A stretch of 64,000 bases of DNA, from positions 2,294,001 to 2,358,000 of the forward strand of contig AP014718.1 in the NCBI GenBank assembly GCA_002370555.1, given 5' to 3'. Source of the DNA: Arthrobacter sp. Hiyo4 (lineage in GTDB: Bacteria; Actinomycetota; Actinomycetes; Actinomycetales; Micrococcaceae). The notes under the pieces are model-generated. The model was not told the DNA's origin, made no database searches, and saw only the letters and a program-made list of their open reading frames with translations. Of this stretch, positions 1-10,730 are shown piece by piece; within the stretch, counting starts at the first letter, position 1, and every line of letters starts with the position of its first letter. Made by a program: the position numbers and the translations under genes.

Positions 1-393
1 CAGCCAGGAGGACAGTCCCGTGTAGGCATCGAATTTCATGGCCAGCCGCAGATCCTGGCCTTCGTACCGCAGCTCGACAATCACGACGTCGGGCTGGACC
101 TTCACGGCCTCGGCCTCGGTGGGCTTGCGGCGGCCCAGCAGCTCCAGGGAGCTGCGCTTGAACTTATGTTTGGGACGCACGCTCAGGGACAGCAGGCGGA
201 ACCATTCAAGGTCGTTGTCCTGGTAACGACAAACCCCCATCTGCCAGCTGTTTCCAGCAACGCAAATGGAGGCATCCACTGTGCCAAGGGCGCGCCGCAG
301 ATTGAAGCGGCGCACCCCCGAAAGGCACAGTGTGAAAATCAGCAATCCGAAAACGACTGCCAAGGAGATGAACGTAAAAGTCGGAGCGTCCAT
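1..393 (-). CDS. DUF2550 family membrane protein (partial, C-terminus beyond window)
   Basis: The window begins inside this gene, so only its first 131 codons are visible. The N-terminus has one hydrophobic segment (about residues 5-20), then an Arg-rich stretch (GVRRFNLRR), then a soluble beta-rich domain with NSWQMGVCRY and LEWFRLL motifs. This layout and the position directly after atpC match the DUF2550 single-pass membrane proteins that follow the ATP synthase operon in Micrococcaceae. The family has no established function. The ATG lies 10 bases after the atpC stop, so cotranscription with the atp operon is likely. No frameshift is seen in the visible part. Confidence 0.75.
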   Translation of the reverse strand, partial: MDAPTFTFISLAVVFGLLIFTLCLSGVRRFNLRRALGTVDASICVAGNSWQMGVCRYQDNDLEWFRLLSLSVRPKHKFKRSSLELLGRRKPTEAEAVKVQPDVVIVELRYEGQDLRLAMKFDAYTGLSSWL

Positions 394-403
394 CAAGGTC
401 GTG

Positions 404-688
404 CTAGCGGATCCCAGCAGTAGCCGCGTCACCCAGTTGGGCGTTGTCAGCAACAATCACCACGCGGTTGTTGTCGACGGAGAAGAATCCGCCGTCAACA
501 GCCACGGCAATACGGTTCCCGGAAACCGGCTCAATGGCCAGTTCCCCTTCGGCCAGGATCGCCAGCAGGGGCGAGTGGCCGGGCAGGATTCCGATCTCAC
601 CATCGCTGGTGCGGGCCTTGACCATCTTGGCCGCTCCGGACCACACGAAGTGATCCGCTGCGACAATCTCAACCTCAAGCTCAGCCAT
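404..688 (-). CDS. atpC: F1F0 ATP synthase subunit epsilon
   Basis: This 94-residue protein is the epsilon subunit of the F1 central stalk, which couples rotation to catalysis and can inhibit ATP hydrolysis. The N-terminal beta-sandwich is clear: MAELEVEIV, then GEIGILPGHSPLLAIL, the hallmark of the family. The C-terminal helical hairpin found in longer homologues is essentially absent, as in many actinobacterial epsilon subunits. I chose the ATG at 688 because it gives the canonical N-terminus; upstream in-frame codons overlap atpD. Only one base separates it from the atpD stop codon. The gene is intact. Confidence 0.95.
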   Translation of the reverse strand: MAELEVEIVAADHFVWSGAAKMVKARTSDGEIGILPGHSPLLAILAEGELAIEPVSGNRIAVAVDGGFFSVDNNRVVIVADNAQLGDAATAGIR

Positions 689-689
689 A

Positions 690-2143
<1,454 letters not shown>

Positions 2144-2223
2144 CTCTCTCACTTCACTCAGTAGATGGCGTGGGGTTTAAGTTTGTTCTTTAGTGCAGGT
2201 ACAGCTGGACCGGACCGTGCAGG

Positions 2224-3117
2224 CTAGGACGCATTCAAGGCGTCGGCACCGGCAACAATTTCGGAAAGCTCCTGCGTAATTTCAGCCTGACGGGCAGTGT
2301 TGCGCAGACGCGTGTACTTCTTGATGAGGTCCGTGGCATTGTCACCGGCGGACTTCATCGCCCGCTGGCGGGCTGCGAGCTCGGAAGCTGCTGCCTGCAA
2401 CATGGCGGCGAAAATGCGTGACTCGATGTAGCGCGGGAGCAGGGCATCAAGAACCTGTTCCGCTTCCGGCTCGAATTCGTAGAGCGGCAGGAGGTCCGAC
2501 TCGGACGCCGCCTGCTCTTCGACAACCTCAAGCGGAAGAAGACGGATAACCGTCGGCTCCTGCGTCACCATGGACTTGAATCGGGTGTAAACAACATGGA
2601 TCTCATCCACGCCGCCCTCTTCGTAGTCTGCAGCGAAGGCTTCGAGCAATGCCGCGCCGACCTCACGTGCAGTTCCAAACTCCGGCGCGTCAGTGTTGCC
2701 GGTCCACACGCGCTCGTAAGAAAGGTTGCGGAAGTCGAAGTACGCCTGCGCCTTGCGGCCCATCACGTACGTCTTGACTTCTTTGCCCTCCTCGTGGAGC
2801 AACTCGGTAAGACCCACCGCCTGCTTAAGCACGGTCGCCGAGTAGGATCCTGCAAGGCCGCGGTCTGCGCTTATAACCAGGACAGCTGCCCGGCGGATTT
2901 GCGTCGGCTCGGTGACCAGCGGGTGGTCGATTTCGCTCTGGCTTGCAACAGCAGAAACGGCACGCGTAATCGCGTTTGCGTAAGGCAGTGAAGCCGCTAC
3001 GCGTGCGCGGGCCTTGCCAATGCGCGAGGTAGCGATCAGTTCCATCGCCTTGAAGATCTTGCGCATCGACGTGGTCGAGCTGATCTTCTGGCGGTAGACC
3101 CGAATCTGGGCTCCCAT
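2224..3117 (-). CDS. atpG: F1F0 ATP synthase subunit gamma
   Basis: This intact 297-residue protein is the gamma subunit, the rotating coiled-coil shaft of F1. The N-terminal helix [14 protein letters not shown] and the segment [16 protein letters not shown] are the family's most conserved part. The C-terminal helix ends [23 protein letters not shown], the matching half of the coiled coil. The ATG at 3117 is preceded by AGGAAAAG at ribosome-binding distance. It is 74 bases downstream of atpA and 80 bases upstream of atpD. Confidence 0.96.
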   Translation of the reverse strand: MGAQIRVYRQKISSTTSMRKIFKAMELIATSRIGKARARVAASLPYANAITRAVSAVASQSEIDHPLVTEPTQIRRAAVLVISADRGLAGSYSATVLKQAVGLTELLHEEGKEVKTYVMGRKAQAYFDFRNLSYERVWTGNTDAPEFGTAREVGAALLEAFAADYEEGGVDEIHVVYTRFKSMVTQEPTVIRLLPLEVVEEQAASESDLLPLYEFEPEAEQVLDALLPRYIESRIFAAMLQAAASELAARQRAMKSAGDNATDLIKKYTRLRNTARQAEITQELSEIVAGADALNAS

Positions 3118-3191
3118 ACTTTTCCTTTCCTAAGATCCCGGTGGCCGGGACTGCCGGAACCTCGGGGTTCCGACAGTCCCTGCCAGCGAAA

Positions 3192-4828
3192 CTAGCGCTT
3201 CTGCTTGACGATCTTTTCCTGGTCTACATCGGCTTCCGAGATAGCTTCGTGCTCCTCGTGGCCGGCGCCTACCAGGCGGTTGTCACCTTCACCGAAGAAG
3301 CCCTTTTTGAAGGCCACAATCGCGGTCTTCAGTGCTTCAGCGGTGTCATCGTCCATAACGTTGGTCTGCGCCAGCGTGGTCAGGATGGAGGACTTGTGCT
3401 TGAGGTGTTCCAGGAATTCAGTCTCGAAGCGGTTGATGTCCTCAACCGGAACCTCATCGAGGTGGCCGTTGGTACCGGCCCAGATGGACACAACCTGGTT
3501 CTCGATCGGGAACGGTGAATACTGGCCCTGCTTGAGCAGTTCCATCAGGCGGGCGCCGCGGGTCAACTGCTGGCGCGATGCGGCATCGAGGTCCGATGCG
3601 AACATGGCGAAAGCCTGCATGTCGCGGTACTGGGCCAATTCCAGCTTCAAAGTACCGGAGACCTTTTTCATGGACTTGACCTGCGCAGCACCACCCACGC
3701 GGGACACAGAGACACCCACGTCGACGGCCGGACGCTGGTTGGCGTTGAAGAGGTCCGACTGCAGGAAGATCTGGCCATCGGTAATGGAGATCACGTTGGT
3801 CGGGATGTAGGCAGAGACGTCGTTTGCCTTGGTTTCGATGAGCGGCAGGCCGGTCATCGAGCCGGCACCGAGCTCGTCGGAGAGCTTGGCACAACGCTCC
3901 AGCAGTCGGGAGTGCAAGTAGAAGACGTCGCCCGGGTAGGCTTCGCGTCCCGGCGGGCGGCGCAGCAGCAGTGACACTGCACGGTAGGCCTCGGCCTGCT
4001 TGGAGAGGTCATCGAACACGATGAGGACGTGCTTGCCGCCGTACATCCAGTGCTGGCCGATGGCCGAACCGGCGTACGGTGCCAAGTACTTGAAGCCTGC
4101 GGGGTCAGACGCGGGGAAGCCACAATGGTGGTGTATTCCAGTGCGCCGTTGTCCTCGAGGGTCTGACGGACAGCCGCGATGGTGGATGCCTTCTGACCGA
4201 TTGCCACGTAGATGCACCGCACCTGCTTGGTCACATCGCCGGAAGCCCAGTTGGCCTTCTGGTTGATGATGGTGTCGATGGCGATAGCCGACTTGCCGGT
4301 CTGGCGGTCACCGATGATCAGCTGACGCTGACCGCGGCCGATCGGGATCATGGCGTCGATAGCCTTCAGACCGGTCTGCATCGGTTCGTGGACCGACTTA
4401 CGCTGGGTCACGCCGGGCGCCTGGAGTTCCAGTGCACGGGTTTCGGTGGTCTTGATTTCGCCGAGGTCGTCGATGGGCTGGCCCAAGGGGTCAACCACGC
4501 GGCCAAGGAAGGCGTCGCCTACCGGTACGGACAGAACCTGACCCGTGCGGTGGACTTCCTGGCCCTCTTCAATTCCGGTGAAGTCACCGAGTACGATAAC
4601 ACCGATCTCGCGGACGTCAAGGTTCTGGGCCAGGCCCAGGGTGCCGTCTTCGAAGCGAAGCAGCTCGTTCGCCATGACCGAGGGAAGGCCCTCAACACGG
4701 GCGATGCCGTCACCTGCGGTTGTTACACGGCCAACCTCTACGCGCTCTGCGTTTCCGGGTTCGTAGGACGCCGCGAACTCGTTCAACGCAATACGGACGT
4801 CGTCGGCGTTGATGGTCAATTCGGCCAT
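3192..4828 (-). CDS. atpA: F1F0 ATP synthase subunit alpha (one frameshift)
   Basis: This is the non-catalytic alpha subunit of F1, 545 residues after repair, the usual actinobacterial length. The start [12 protein letters not shown] at 4828 follows AGGAG. The Walker A motif GDRQTGKS is at residues 173-180. The C-terminal part contains [18 protein letters not shown] and [18 protein letters not shown], typical of alpha. One base is missing near 4112: IVASPRLTP should read [12 protein letters not shown], and the frame then continues unbroken to the stop. It sits between atpH and atpG. Confidence 0.95.
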
Positions 4829-4911
4829 CTGCAGTCCCTGCTCTCCTGTTTTCGTGATCATCGTTGCTCACGATGACCGGGGTTTCGTTTCGTTAAGTTG
4901 TGCTTGTCCGG

Positions 4912-5739
4912 CTATCCGGCCAGTTGGCGGTGAAGCTGTCCCAGCCGGGTGATAACCGAAGCGTCGAGCACTTCGTCACCCACCTGGACACGGATTCCGC
5001 CGATCAGTTCAGGATCAACGGTGATGTTGATCTTGAGCTCGCGACCATACAGGGAATTAAGCCCTGCCTGGAGGCGGGCGAACTGCGTCTCCGTCAAGGG
5101 ACGGGTGACGCTGACCGTTGCAATCCAGCGCTGCTGCCGTTTGGCTGCCAGCTCGGCGAACCGGGCTACGAGCCGAGTCGCCTTGATGCCGCGGGGCTGG
5201 GAAACTGCCTGCGCGATGAGGACATTTGCTTCCTCGCCTGCGCCGGGATGCAGCTTCTGCGCCAACGCGGTCTTCGCTGCAGCACTGGCCTGCGGCTCCG
5301 ACAGAGCACGTTGTACCTCGTGGTTGGAGGCAACGGCCTGGTTGAAGGAGAACAGATCGTTCTCCAGCTCTTCCAGCCCAGAGATTCCGGAGGCAGAAAC
5401 GGCCGACTTGTTTTCAGCAACAGCGATAACCACCGTTGCGGCAAGCGTCTCGAGTGCATCGCCGATATCTCGGGCCGATGCCCAGCGTGAACTGGCCAGT
5501 CCGCCCGCGATGTCCGCAGCCTCAGCGGAGACTTTTCCGCCAACAAGCTGCCTGACAAGCGCCGACTTTTCGTCACCGGTGCGGGACGGGTCAGTCAGGG
5601 CGCGGCGCAAGCCAGCCGAGCTGTCCACCGTTCCCAGGATTCCGAAGAGTTCCTTAGCCAACTGCAGCGAGGCCAACGGAAGCTTTGCTTCCAGTTGGGC
5701 CAGCGCCGTGGTCAGCGATTCGCTCGATACACCTGACAT
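4912..5739 (-). CDS. atpH: F1F0 ATP synthase subunit delta
   Basis: This intact 275-residue protein is the delta subunit (OSCP), which joins the peripheral stalk to the top of F1. It is much longer than the roughly 177-residue proteobacterial subunit, as expected in Micrococcales, where the extra residues lie in the N-terminal half. The C-terminal beta/alpha domain has LKINITVDPELIGGIRVQVGD and VLDASVITRLGQL, the conserved delta signature. Its ATG overlaps the atpF stop by one base (TAATG), which implies translational coupling and 1:2 stoichiometry control within the operon. Confidence 0.93.
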   Translation of the reverse strand: MSGVSSESLTTALAQLEAKLPLASLQLAKELFGILGTVDSSAGLRRALTDPSRTGDEKSALVRQLVGGKVSAEAADIAGGLASSRWASARDIGDALETLAATVVIAVAENKSAVSASGISGLEELENDLFSFNQAVASNHEVQRALSEPQASAAAKTALAQKLHPGAGEEANVLIAQAVSQPRGIKATRLVARFAELAAKRQQRWIATVSVTRPLTETQFARLQAGLNSLYGRELKINITVDPELIGGIRVQVGDEVLDASVITRLGQLHRQLAG

Positions 5740-6290
5740 TACTTAGCTGCACCTGCGTTCTGGTTCTCCAGATCTGCCAGGAAGCGGTCAACAACACGGG
5801 CGGAACGCTCGTCATCGTTGAGTGCTTCGCCAACGATGCGGCCTGCCAGCGTGGTGGCCAGCGTGCCTACCTCGGAGCGCAGGGACACAACTGCGGCCTG
5901 GCGCTCCGATTCAATCTGCACGTGTGCCTGGGCCGTGATGCGGGCAGATTCAGCGGCAGCCTTTTCCTTCAGATCTGCAAGGATCTGGGCGCCTTCAGCA
6001 CGGGCTTCCTCGCGGATGCGGTTAGCTTCCGCGCGGGCGTCCGTAAGCTGCTGCTTGTATTCTTCGAGTGCGGCTGATGCTTCTGCCTGGGCCTTTTCAG
6101 CCTTGGCAATGCCGCCTTCGATTGCCTCGGCGCGCTCTGCAAACGTCTTCTCGAACATCGGGACAACGAACTTGACCACGATGAACATGAGGACAGCAAA
6201 GCCAGCGAGGACAACGCCCATTTCCCAGACGTTGGGTACCAGTGGGTTAGTCTCGCCCGCTGTAGCAGCTGAGATGATCACCTGGTTCAT
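5739..6290 (-). CDS. atpF: F1F0 ATP synthase subunit b
   Basis: This intact 183-residue protein is the b subunit of the peripheral stalk. One membrane span lies at about residues 25-47 (MGVVLAGFAVLMFIVVKFVV). A long Ala/Glu/Arg-rich amphipathic helix follows (AEAIEGGIAKAEKAQAEA, RAEANRIREEARAEG), the dimeric stator coil. The stop codon overlaps the atpH start. The gap to atpE is 54 bases. Confidence 0.95.
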   Translation of the reverse strand: MNQVIISAATAGETNPLVPNVWEMGVVLAGFAVLMFIVVKFVVPMFEKTFAERAEAIEGGIAKAEKAQAEASAALEEYKQQLTDARAEANRIREEARAEGAQILADLKEKAAAESARITAQAHVQIESERQAAVVSLRSEVGTLATTLAGRIVGEALNDDERSARVVDRFLADLENQNAGAAK

Positions 6291-6344
6291 AATTCACCCG
6301 TCCTTTATCTACTCGGTTCTGGATGTTCGCTTGGTTCGTCAGAC

Positions 6345-6560
6345 TTAGAGAACGAAAGCGAAGACCAGGCCGAGGATGGCGAGGGCTTCAGTCAGCGCGA
6401 GGCCGAGGAATGCGATCGGCTGCAGGACGCGCTGGGCTTCCGGCTGACGTGCTACGCCGTTGATGTAAGCAGCGAACACGAGACCAACACCGATACCACC
6501 GCCGATTGCGGACAGTCCGTAGCCGATGAGGTTGAGGGAGCCGTTGATGGTGCCTTCCAT
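6345..6560 (-). CDS. atpE: F1F0 ATP synthase subunit c
   Basis: This 71-residue proteolipid forms the proton-driven rotor ring. It has two membrane helices joined by the polar loop NGVARQPE. The essential proton-binding carboxylate is Glu58, in the context [14 protein letters not shown] chose the ATG at 6560 ([10 protein letters not shown]), which has AGGAAG seven bases upstream; a longer frame starting MGGILKGRK would swallow that ribosome-binding site. The gene is intact. Confidence 0.97.
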   Translation of the reverse strand: MEGTINGSLNLIGYGLSAIGGGIGVGLVFAAYINGVARQPEAQRVLQPIAFLGLALTEALAILGLVFAFVL

Positions 6561-6639
6561 TTTTCTTCCTTTCAAGATGCCACCCATGTGGCAGGTTGTT
6601 TGGGTTGCTTCATCCCCGTGAGGGGAAGTTTGTGGGTGC

Positions 6640-7440
6640 CTAGTGGCTGTCCGCGTGCAGTGCGCCTTCGATGTAAATGGCGGTCAGCAGCGTGAAGACG
6701 TAGGCCTGCAGGGCCATGATCAGTGCTTCCAGCATGTACATGGCAACTGCGCCGGCGATGACCAGAAGGGAGGTTCCCTTGAGCAGGATGTTCTCCTGCA
6801 TCACGAGGAACTCAATGCCCGAACCGGCAATCATGACGATCAGGTGTCCTGCCAGCATGGTGGCGAAAAGACGGAGGCTGTGTGTGACCGGCCGGACCAG
6901 GAAGTTCGAGATGATCTCGATCGGGATCACAATCGGGAGAATGTAGACCGGGACGCCGGACGGCACAGTGGCCAGCTTGAAATACCTCAAGCCGTTCTTC
7001 TTGATGCCGATGGCAATCCAGGTGACGTACACAATGCCCGCGAGGACATAGGCGCCGCCAACGTGCGAGAAGCTCGGGAGCTGGATCACGGGAATGGCGC
7101 CGTAGATGTTGTTCACCAGAATGAAGAAGAAAAGGCTGAACAACAGCGGGACATACTTCATGAAGTCTTTGCCGCCGATAATGTCTTTTGCAATGCCGTT
7201 TCGGACAAAGCCATAAGCCATTTCACCAGCGAACTGGAGCTTGCCGGGAACAAGCTGCTGCTTCCGCGCAGCTAGCAGAAAGAATGTGGCGATAATGACG
7301 ACCGACAGGATTACCAGCAACATCTGCTTGGAGAATCCGTCAGCCACCCCCCACGGCAGGATTGCCGGCAGGTGCATTTCTTCAATTCCAGGAGGATTGA
7401 ACTCTCCTGAATCTTGGGCCGGGAGCGCAAGCGCGATCAA
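6640..7440 (-). CDS. atpB: F1F0 ATP synthase subunit a
   Basis: This intact 266-residue integral membrane protein provides the proton half-channels facing the c ring. The essential Arg lies in the helix [14 protein letters not shown], and the last helix ([23 protein letters not shown]) carries the conserved Gln and polar residues. The start codon is TTG at 7440, preceded by GAGAGGAAACGCG, which supplies the ribosome-binding site. It is the first of the structural F1F0 genes, downstream of two AtpI/AtpZ-like genes. Confidence 0.95.
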   Translation of the reverse strand: MIALALPAQDSGEFNPPGIEEMHLPAILPWGVADGFSKQMLLVILSVVIIATFFLLAARKQQLVPGKLQFAGEMAYGFVRNGIAKDIIGGKDFMKYVPLLFSLFFFILVNNIYGAIPVIQLPSFSHVGGAYVLAGIVYVTWIAIGIKKNGLRYFKLATVPSGVPVYILPIVIPIEIISNFLVRPVTHSLRLFATMLAGHLIVMIAGSGIEFLVMQENILLKGTSLLVIAGAVAMYMLEALIMALQAYVFTLLTAIYIEGALHADSH

Positions 7441-7520
7441 CGCGTTTCCTCTCTGCAGTGTCCATCATTGGGCGTTGGTCGAGGACCCGCGGAATTGTGC
7501 TCCGCAGCTCCCCTGTGAAA

Positions 7521-7859
7521 TTATTTGGCATTTGTGTTTCCGTCCGCGGACGGGCCGCTGTCTGCGCCGCTCTTACCTGCCGTGGTTCTGGAACTGGTAA
7601 GGCCATGCATGTGGGAAAGATAGAAACCTCCGAGAGCTCCAAGCAGAGCGCCTGCGAGCACGATCCAGCGGGTTCCCCACAGATAATCCAGACCCCACCC
7701 TATCAAACTCCAGACGATGATTCCGCCAATAATGTAGCTAAAGACGGCCATTCCGGCGTTGTATCCGCCGTCGTTGTTTTCGGCCGACACTCCCGGCGTG
7801 GGCGCAGCGTCCTTGGGCGCGGAGGAACCGTTTTTCGCTGTTCGTTTTCGATCAGGCAT
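7521..7859 (-). CDS. AtpZ/AtpI-type small membrane protein
   Basis: This 112-residue protein has a charged N-terminal tail, two membrane helices (MAVFSYIIGGIIVWSLIGW and WIVLAGALLGALGGFYL) and a Ser/Gly-rich polar tail. The pattern G-x-G-x-D-x-x-x-G-T-x-W between the helices is typical of the AtpZ/AtpI family encoded beside F1F0 operons, proposed to help c-ring assembly or Mg2+ supply. The ATG at 7859 overlaps the end of the upstream gene by 8 bases. Assignment rests on topology, motif and position; the exact role is inferred. Confidence 0.75.
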   Translation of the reverse strand: MPDRKRTAKNGSSAPKDAAPTPGVSAENNDGGYNAGMAVFSYIIGGIIVWSLIGWGLDYLWGTRWIVLAGALLGALGGFYLSHMHGLTSSRTTAGKSGADSGPSADGNTNAK

Positions 7860-8334
7860 CGTTCGGCTCCTTGGGCTCGGGGTCGTTGTAAATCTGCAGG
7901 CGCGCCTTGCTAAAGCCATAGATTTCGGCAGCCTGCCAGAAGACAACAGTGGTAATGGCACCAATCAGGAACCATCGGTCGTGAAGCCAGGCAGGTGCTC
8001 CGATCACAAACAAGACAACCGCAAAACCCACGACCTTGACCAAGTAGGTGGCCGCGAACATTCCGATGGCACCGGAGGGGTTGTTGCGCCCCACGAAGTG
8101 GCCCACGAGAAGACTGATGGCGAAGAAAAGCATCACCAGGAGGCCGCCCAAAGTACTGGACAGAACGCCGCTGGGGCCGTTCAGGATGACAGCCGGGATA
8201 CCCGCCAGAATCAGTGCGCCTGCACCGGCAGCTGAACTGAGTGCGAGGAGGCGGAGCCACAGCGAGCGCGTGGGACCGGAAACACCAACGGGTCCGCTGC
8301 CGGACGAACGTCCGGGTTCGGCGTTGGAGGTCAT
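7852..8334 (-). CDS. four-helix membrane protein upstream of atp operon (AtpI-like)
   Basis: This 160-residue protein has about four membrane helices (residues ~28-50, 58-80, 90-112, 122-142) and charged ends. It sits where mycobacteria encode an AtpI-like protein between wecA and atpB. Sequence similarity to AtpI is not obvious by eye, so the name is positional. It overlaps the next gene by 8 bases, which suggests coupled translation, and both probably belong to the atp transcript. The gene is intact. Confidence 0.7.
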   Translation of the reverse strand: MTSNAEPGRSSGSGPVGVSGPTRSLWLRLLALSSAAGAGALILAGIPAVILNGPSGVLSSTLGGLLVMLFFAISLLVGHFVGRNNPSGAIGMFAATYLVKVVGFAVVLFVIGAPAWLHDRWFLIGAITTVVFWQAAEIYGFSKARLQIYNDPEPKEPNDA

Positions 8335-8369
8335 AAGATCCCAATCGTCGGCGCCCTGGGGCTGGGTGG

Positions 8370-8391
8370 AGGGGCAGCTTGGGCTGCCCCT
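8370..8391 (-). terminator. hairpin between wecA and the AtpI-like gene (weak terminator)
   Basis: AGGGGCAGC and GCTGCCCCT form a 9-bp perfect stem with a 4-base loop in the 93-base gap after wecA. There is no U-run, so it would be a weak or I-shaped actinobacterial terminator, or an attenuator ahead of the atp genes. Confidence 0.4.
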
Positions 8392-8427
8392 GAATTCTAC
8401 ACGAGATAGAAATAATTCCGAACGCCG

Positions 8428-9539
8428 TTACGCCGGCGCCTGGTCACTGTGGCGGCGCAGGTAAGGCCAGGCCGTAATCAGGCCCATGACCAGCGTGGCG
8501 AAGATGTCGGCGGCCAGTACAACTTGCCAGGGGAAGATTGCAAAGGCCAATCCCCCGAAGGACAGGATGGCGGTCCAGAGGTACATCAGGATCACGGCCG
8601 TCCGGTGCGAGTAACCGATATCCAGCAGCTTGTGGTGGAGGTGGCCGCGGTCTGCGGACCATGGCGAACGTCCCCGCGCTGTCCGGCGGACGACGGCGAG
8701 GCCCAGGTCAAGCAGTGGCAGGAACAGCACGGCGAAGGGCAGCAGAATCGGTATGACTGTGGAGATACCGTTGGCGCGGTCGTACAGCCCTGACGTGATC
8801 TGGCCTGTGGAGACGATGCCGGCGGCTGCCATCAGCAGGCCGATCAGCATGGCACCGGAATCGCCCATAAAGATCTTGGACGGGAACCAGTTGTGCGGCA
8901 GGAAGCCGATGCAACTGCCAACGACGACGGCGGTGAGCAGCGTGGCCAGGTCCGAATAGTCCAACAGGACAGCGTTCCTGTGCACCCAGTACGCAGTGAA
9001 GAAGAAGGCAGTTCCGCCGATGATGGCCACACCGGCGGCCAGCCGTCGAGTCCGTCAATGAAGTTGAAGGCATTCATGGTGGTGACGATCAGCCCGGCCG
9101 TCAGCACCACCCGGAGCAGTTCGTTTTCCAGGTAGATCGGCTCCGGAACCCACGGGACTATGGTCATCCGGACTCCCCAGATGGCCACCACCAGGGCTGC
9201 GGCGCTCTGGCCGATGAGCTTCACCCACCAACGGATGTCCAGGAGGTCATCCGCGATCCCCACGAGCACGATCAGCGCCGCGCCCGCCAGGACGCCCCAT
9301 GGCGAGAAGTTGTTCCGGTAGATGTCCTCGACGAAGAAGGACTGGCTGGCGACGAGGAGGGCCACCAGCACGCCGAGGAAGATGGCAACCCCGCCCAGCC
9401 GGGACACCGGCGTCGTATGCATGTCACGGCTGCGGATGGGGGCGTGGAGTTCAAGCCGGTGCCCGATGACGCGGGCACCCCAGGTGGCTCCGTAGGACAC
9501 GACGGCAGCCGTCAGCCCCATAAGCAGGTACATAATCAT
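8428..9539 (-). CDS. wecA: polyprenyl-phosphate GlcNAc-1-phosphate transferase, WecA/MraY family (one frameshift)
   Basis: This integral membrane enzyme, about 370 residues after repair, transfers a sugar-1-phosphate from a UDP-sugar to a polyprenyl phosphate, the first committed step of cell-wall glycopolymer assembly. About ten hydrophobic helices are visible. Conserved MraY/WecA motifs are present: GIADDLLDIRWW (DDxxD), NAFNFIDGLDG, FPSKIFMGDSGAM and the HLHHKLLD loop. One C is missing near 9042: DGWPPV should read DGLAAGVAIIGG. Two in-frame ATGs (9539 and 9533) are possible starts. In actinobacteria this gene lies upstream of the atp operon, as here. Confidence 0.9.
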
Positions 9540-9833
9540 GCGATAGCGGCCGTTTCGTCGGTGTGCGGCGCAACCCTGCGGGTGCGTACAGGCATGGACA
9601 GCGGCCCGAACAGGTGGTCCTCGATCGATGGGCTCACTGGCGGGGAATCTGACTTTCGATAAATGAAACTTCTCCGTCGCCGGGCGCGCAGCAGGCAGTG
9701 CTAGGTGCCTTACAGGGCTGTATTACAGTGGACTCTAGTCAAGATACTAGCGCCAACGGCTCCATGGCTTCGCGCCACACTGGCGCATTGCGAGCGGGGA
9801 ATCCCCCTGAAGGCCATGCTGAAAGGAATCCCC
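9540..9833. promoter_or_regulatory. divergent intergenic region between wecA and the GT2 gene
   Basis: This 294-base stretch has no convincing gene. Around 9707-9755 it is A/T-richer than its surroundings; TTACAG (9723-9728) and TACTAG (9745-9750), 16 bases apart, are the best promoter candidate for the plus-strand glycosyltransferase. The wecA start has no clear ribosome-binding site on this side. Confidence 0.35.
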
Positions 9834-10730
9834 ATGACCGTCCGGGTTGCAGTTGCCGCCGTGACATTTAACCGTCATAAAGAGCTGTCCGTCCTGCTGG
9901 ACGCCATTAATGCTCAGTCCGCGGCAGTGGACACCATCTGCCTTGTCGACAGCGGCACGGACCCCGCACGCGATGTTGCCGCGCGCCACGCAAATGTTGA
10001 TTACGTCCGTTCCGAAGCGAACCTCGGCGGGGCAGGCGGCTTTGCCCTCGCCGCGCTGAAGGCGGTGGCCAGCGGTGCCAAATGGGTCTGGATGATGGAC
10101 GACGACGCCGAGCCGGCCGATCCCGAATGCCTCGCAACACTGCTGCGTGAGGCCGAGGCCCGCGACCTTGAAGCCGTGGTCCCGCTGGTGGTGGCCCCAG
10201 GCCATCCCGACCGGCTGTCCTTCTTCTTCCGGCTGGACGGGAAAGTCACCCACGACCGTGCCGAACTGGAGAAAGTAGGTTTCCTACCCAACGACGGACA
10301 CTTCTTTAACGGCGCCCTGATCAGGTCCGACGTGTTCTTCAAGGTGGGCCTGCCGGACATGCGCCTCTTCATCCGCGGCGACGAGGTGGACTTCACCATC
10401 CGCCTCCGCAAGGCGGGCATCCGGTTCGGCACGGTGACCACCACCGCCATCACCCACCCGCATGCGTTTTCCGAGACGAAGCACGTCTTTGGTGCACGTT
10501 GGCATGTGATCGTGCCGGATTCGGCGTTCAAACGTTACTACTACTACCGCAACCGCGGGTACCTGATCCGGCGATATTTCCGGGTTAAGTCGCTGGTGGC
10601 CGACGTCGGCGGCTATCTTGGCTATTTTGCGCAACGCCGTGACCTGCCGGGACTGCTCGCCTGGGCAAGTTCCTTCACGAAAGGACTACGGGCCAAGGGC
10701 TTCGCTCCCCTGGAGGACCAGAAGTTCTAG
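9834..10730 (+). CDS. glycosyltransferase family 2 (GlfT1/WbbL-like)
   Basis: This intact 298-residue protein is a GT-A fold glycosyltransferase. The N-terminal VAVAAVTFNRHKELSVLL begins the nucleotide-sugar fold, LVDSGTDP follows, and WMMDDDAEP (DDD at 89-91) is the metal/UDP-binding site. HFFNGALIRSDVF and IRGDEVDFTIRLRKAG are typical of the rhamnosyl- and galactofuranosyltransferases of actinobacterial wall synthesis. The C-terminus (YYYYRNRGYLIRRYF) is basic and could associate with the membrane. I chose the ATG at 9834 because AAAGGA precedes it. It converges on wecG with overlapping stop codons (CTAG). Donor and acceptor sugars cannot be told from sequence. Confidence 0.85.
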   Translation: MTVRVAVAAVTFNRHKELSVLLDAINAQSAAVDTICLVDSGTDPARDVAARHANVDYVRSEANLGGAGGFALAALKAVASGAKWVWMMDDDAEPADPECLATLLREAEARDLEAVVPLVVAPGHPDRLSFFFRLDGKVTHDRAELEKVGFLPNDGHFFNGALIRSDVFFKVGLPDMRLFIRGDEVDFTIRLRKAGIRFGTVTTTAITHPHAFSETKHVFGARWHVIVPDSAFKRYYYYRNRGYLIRRYFRVKSLVADVGGYLGYFAQRRDLPGLLAWASSFTKGLRAKGFAPLEDQKF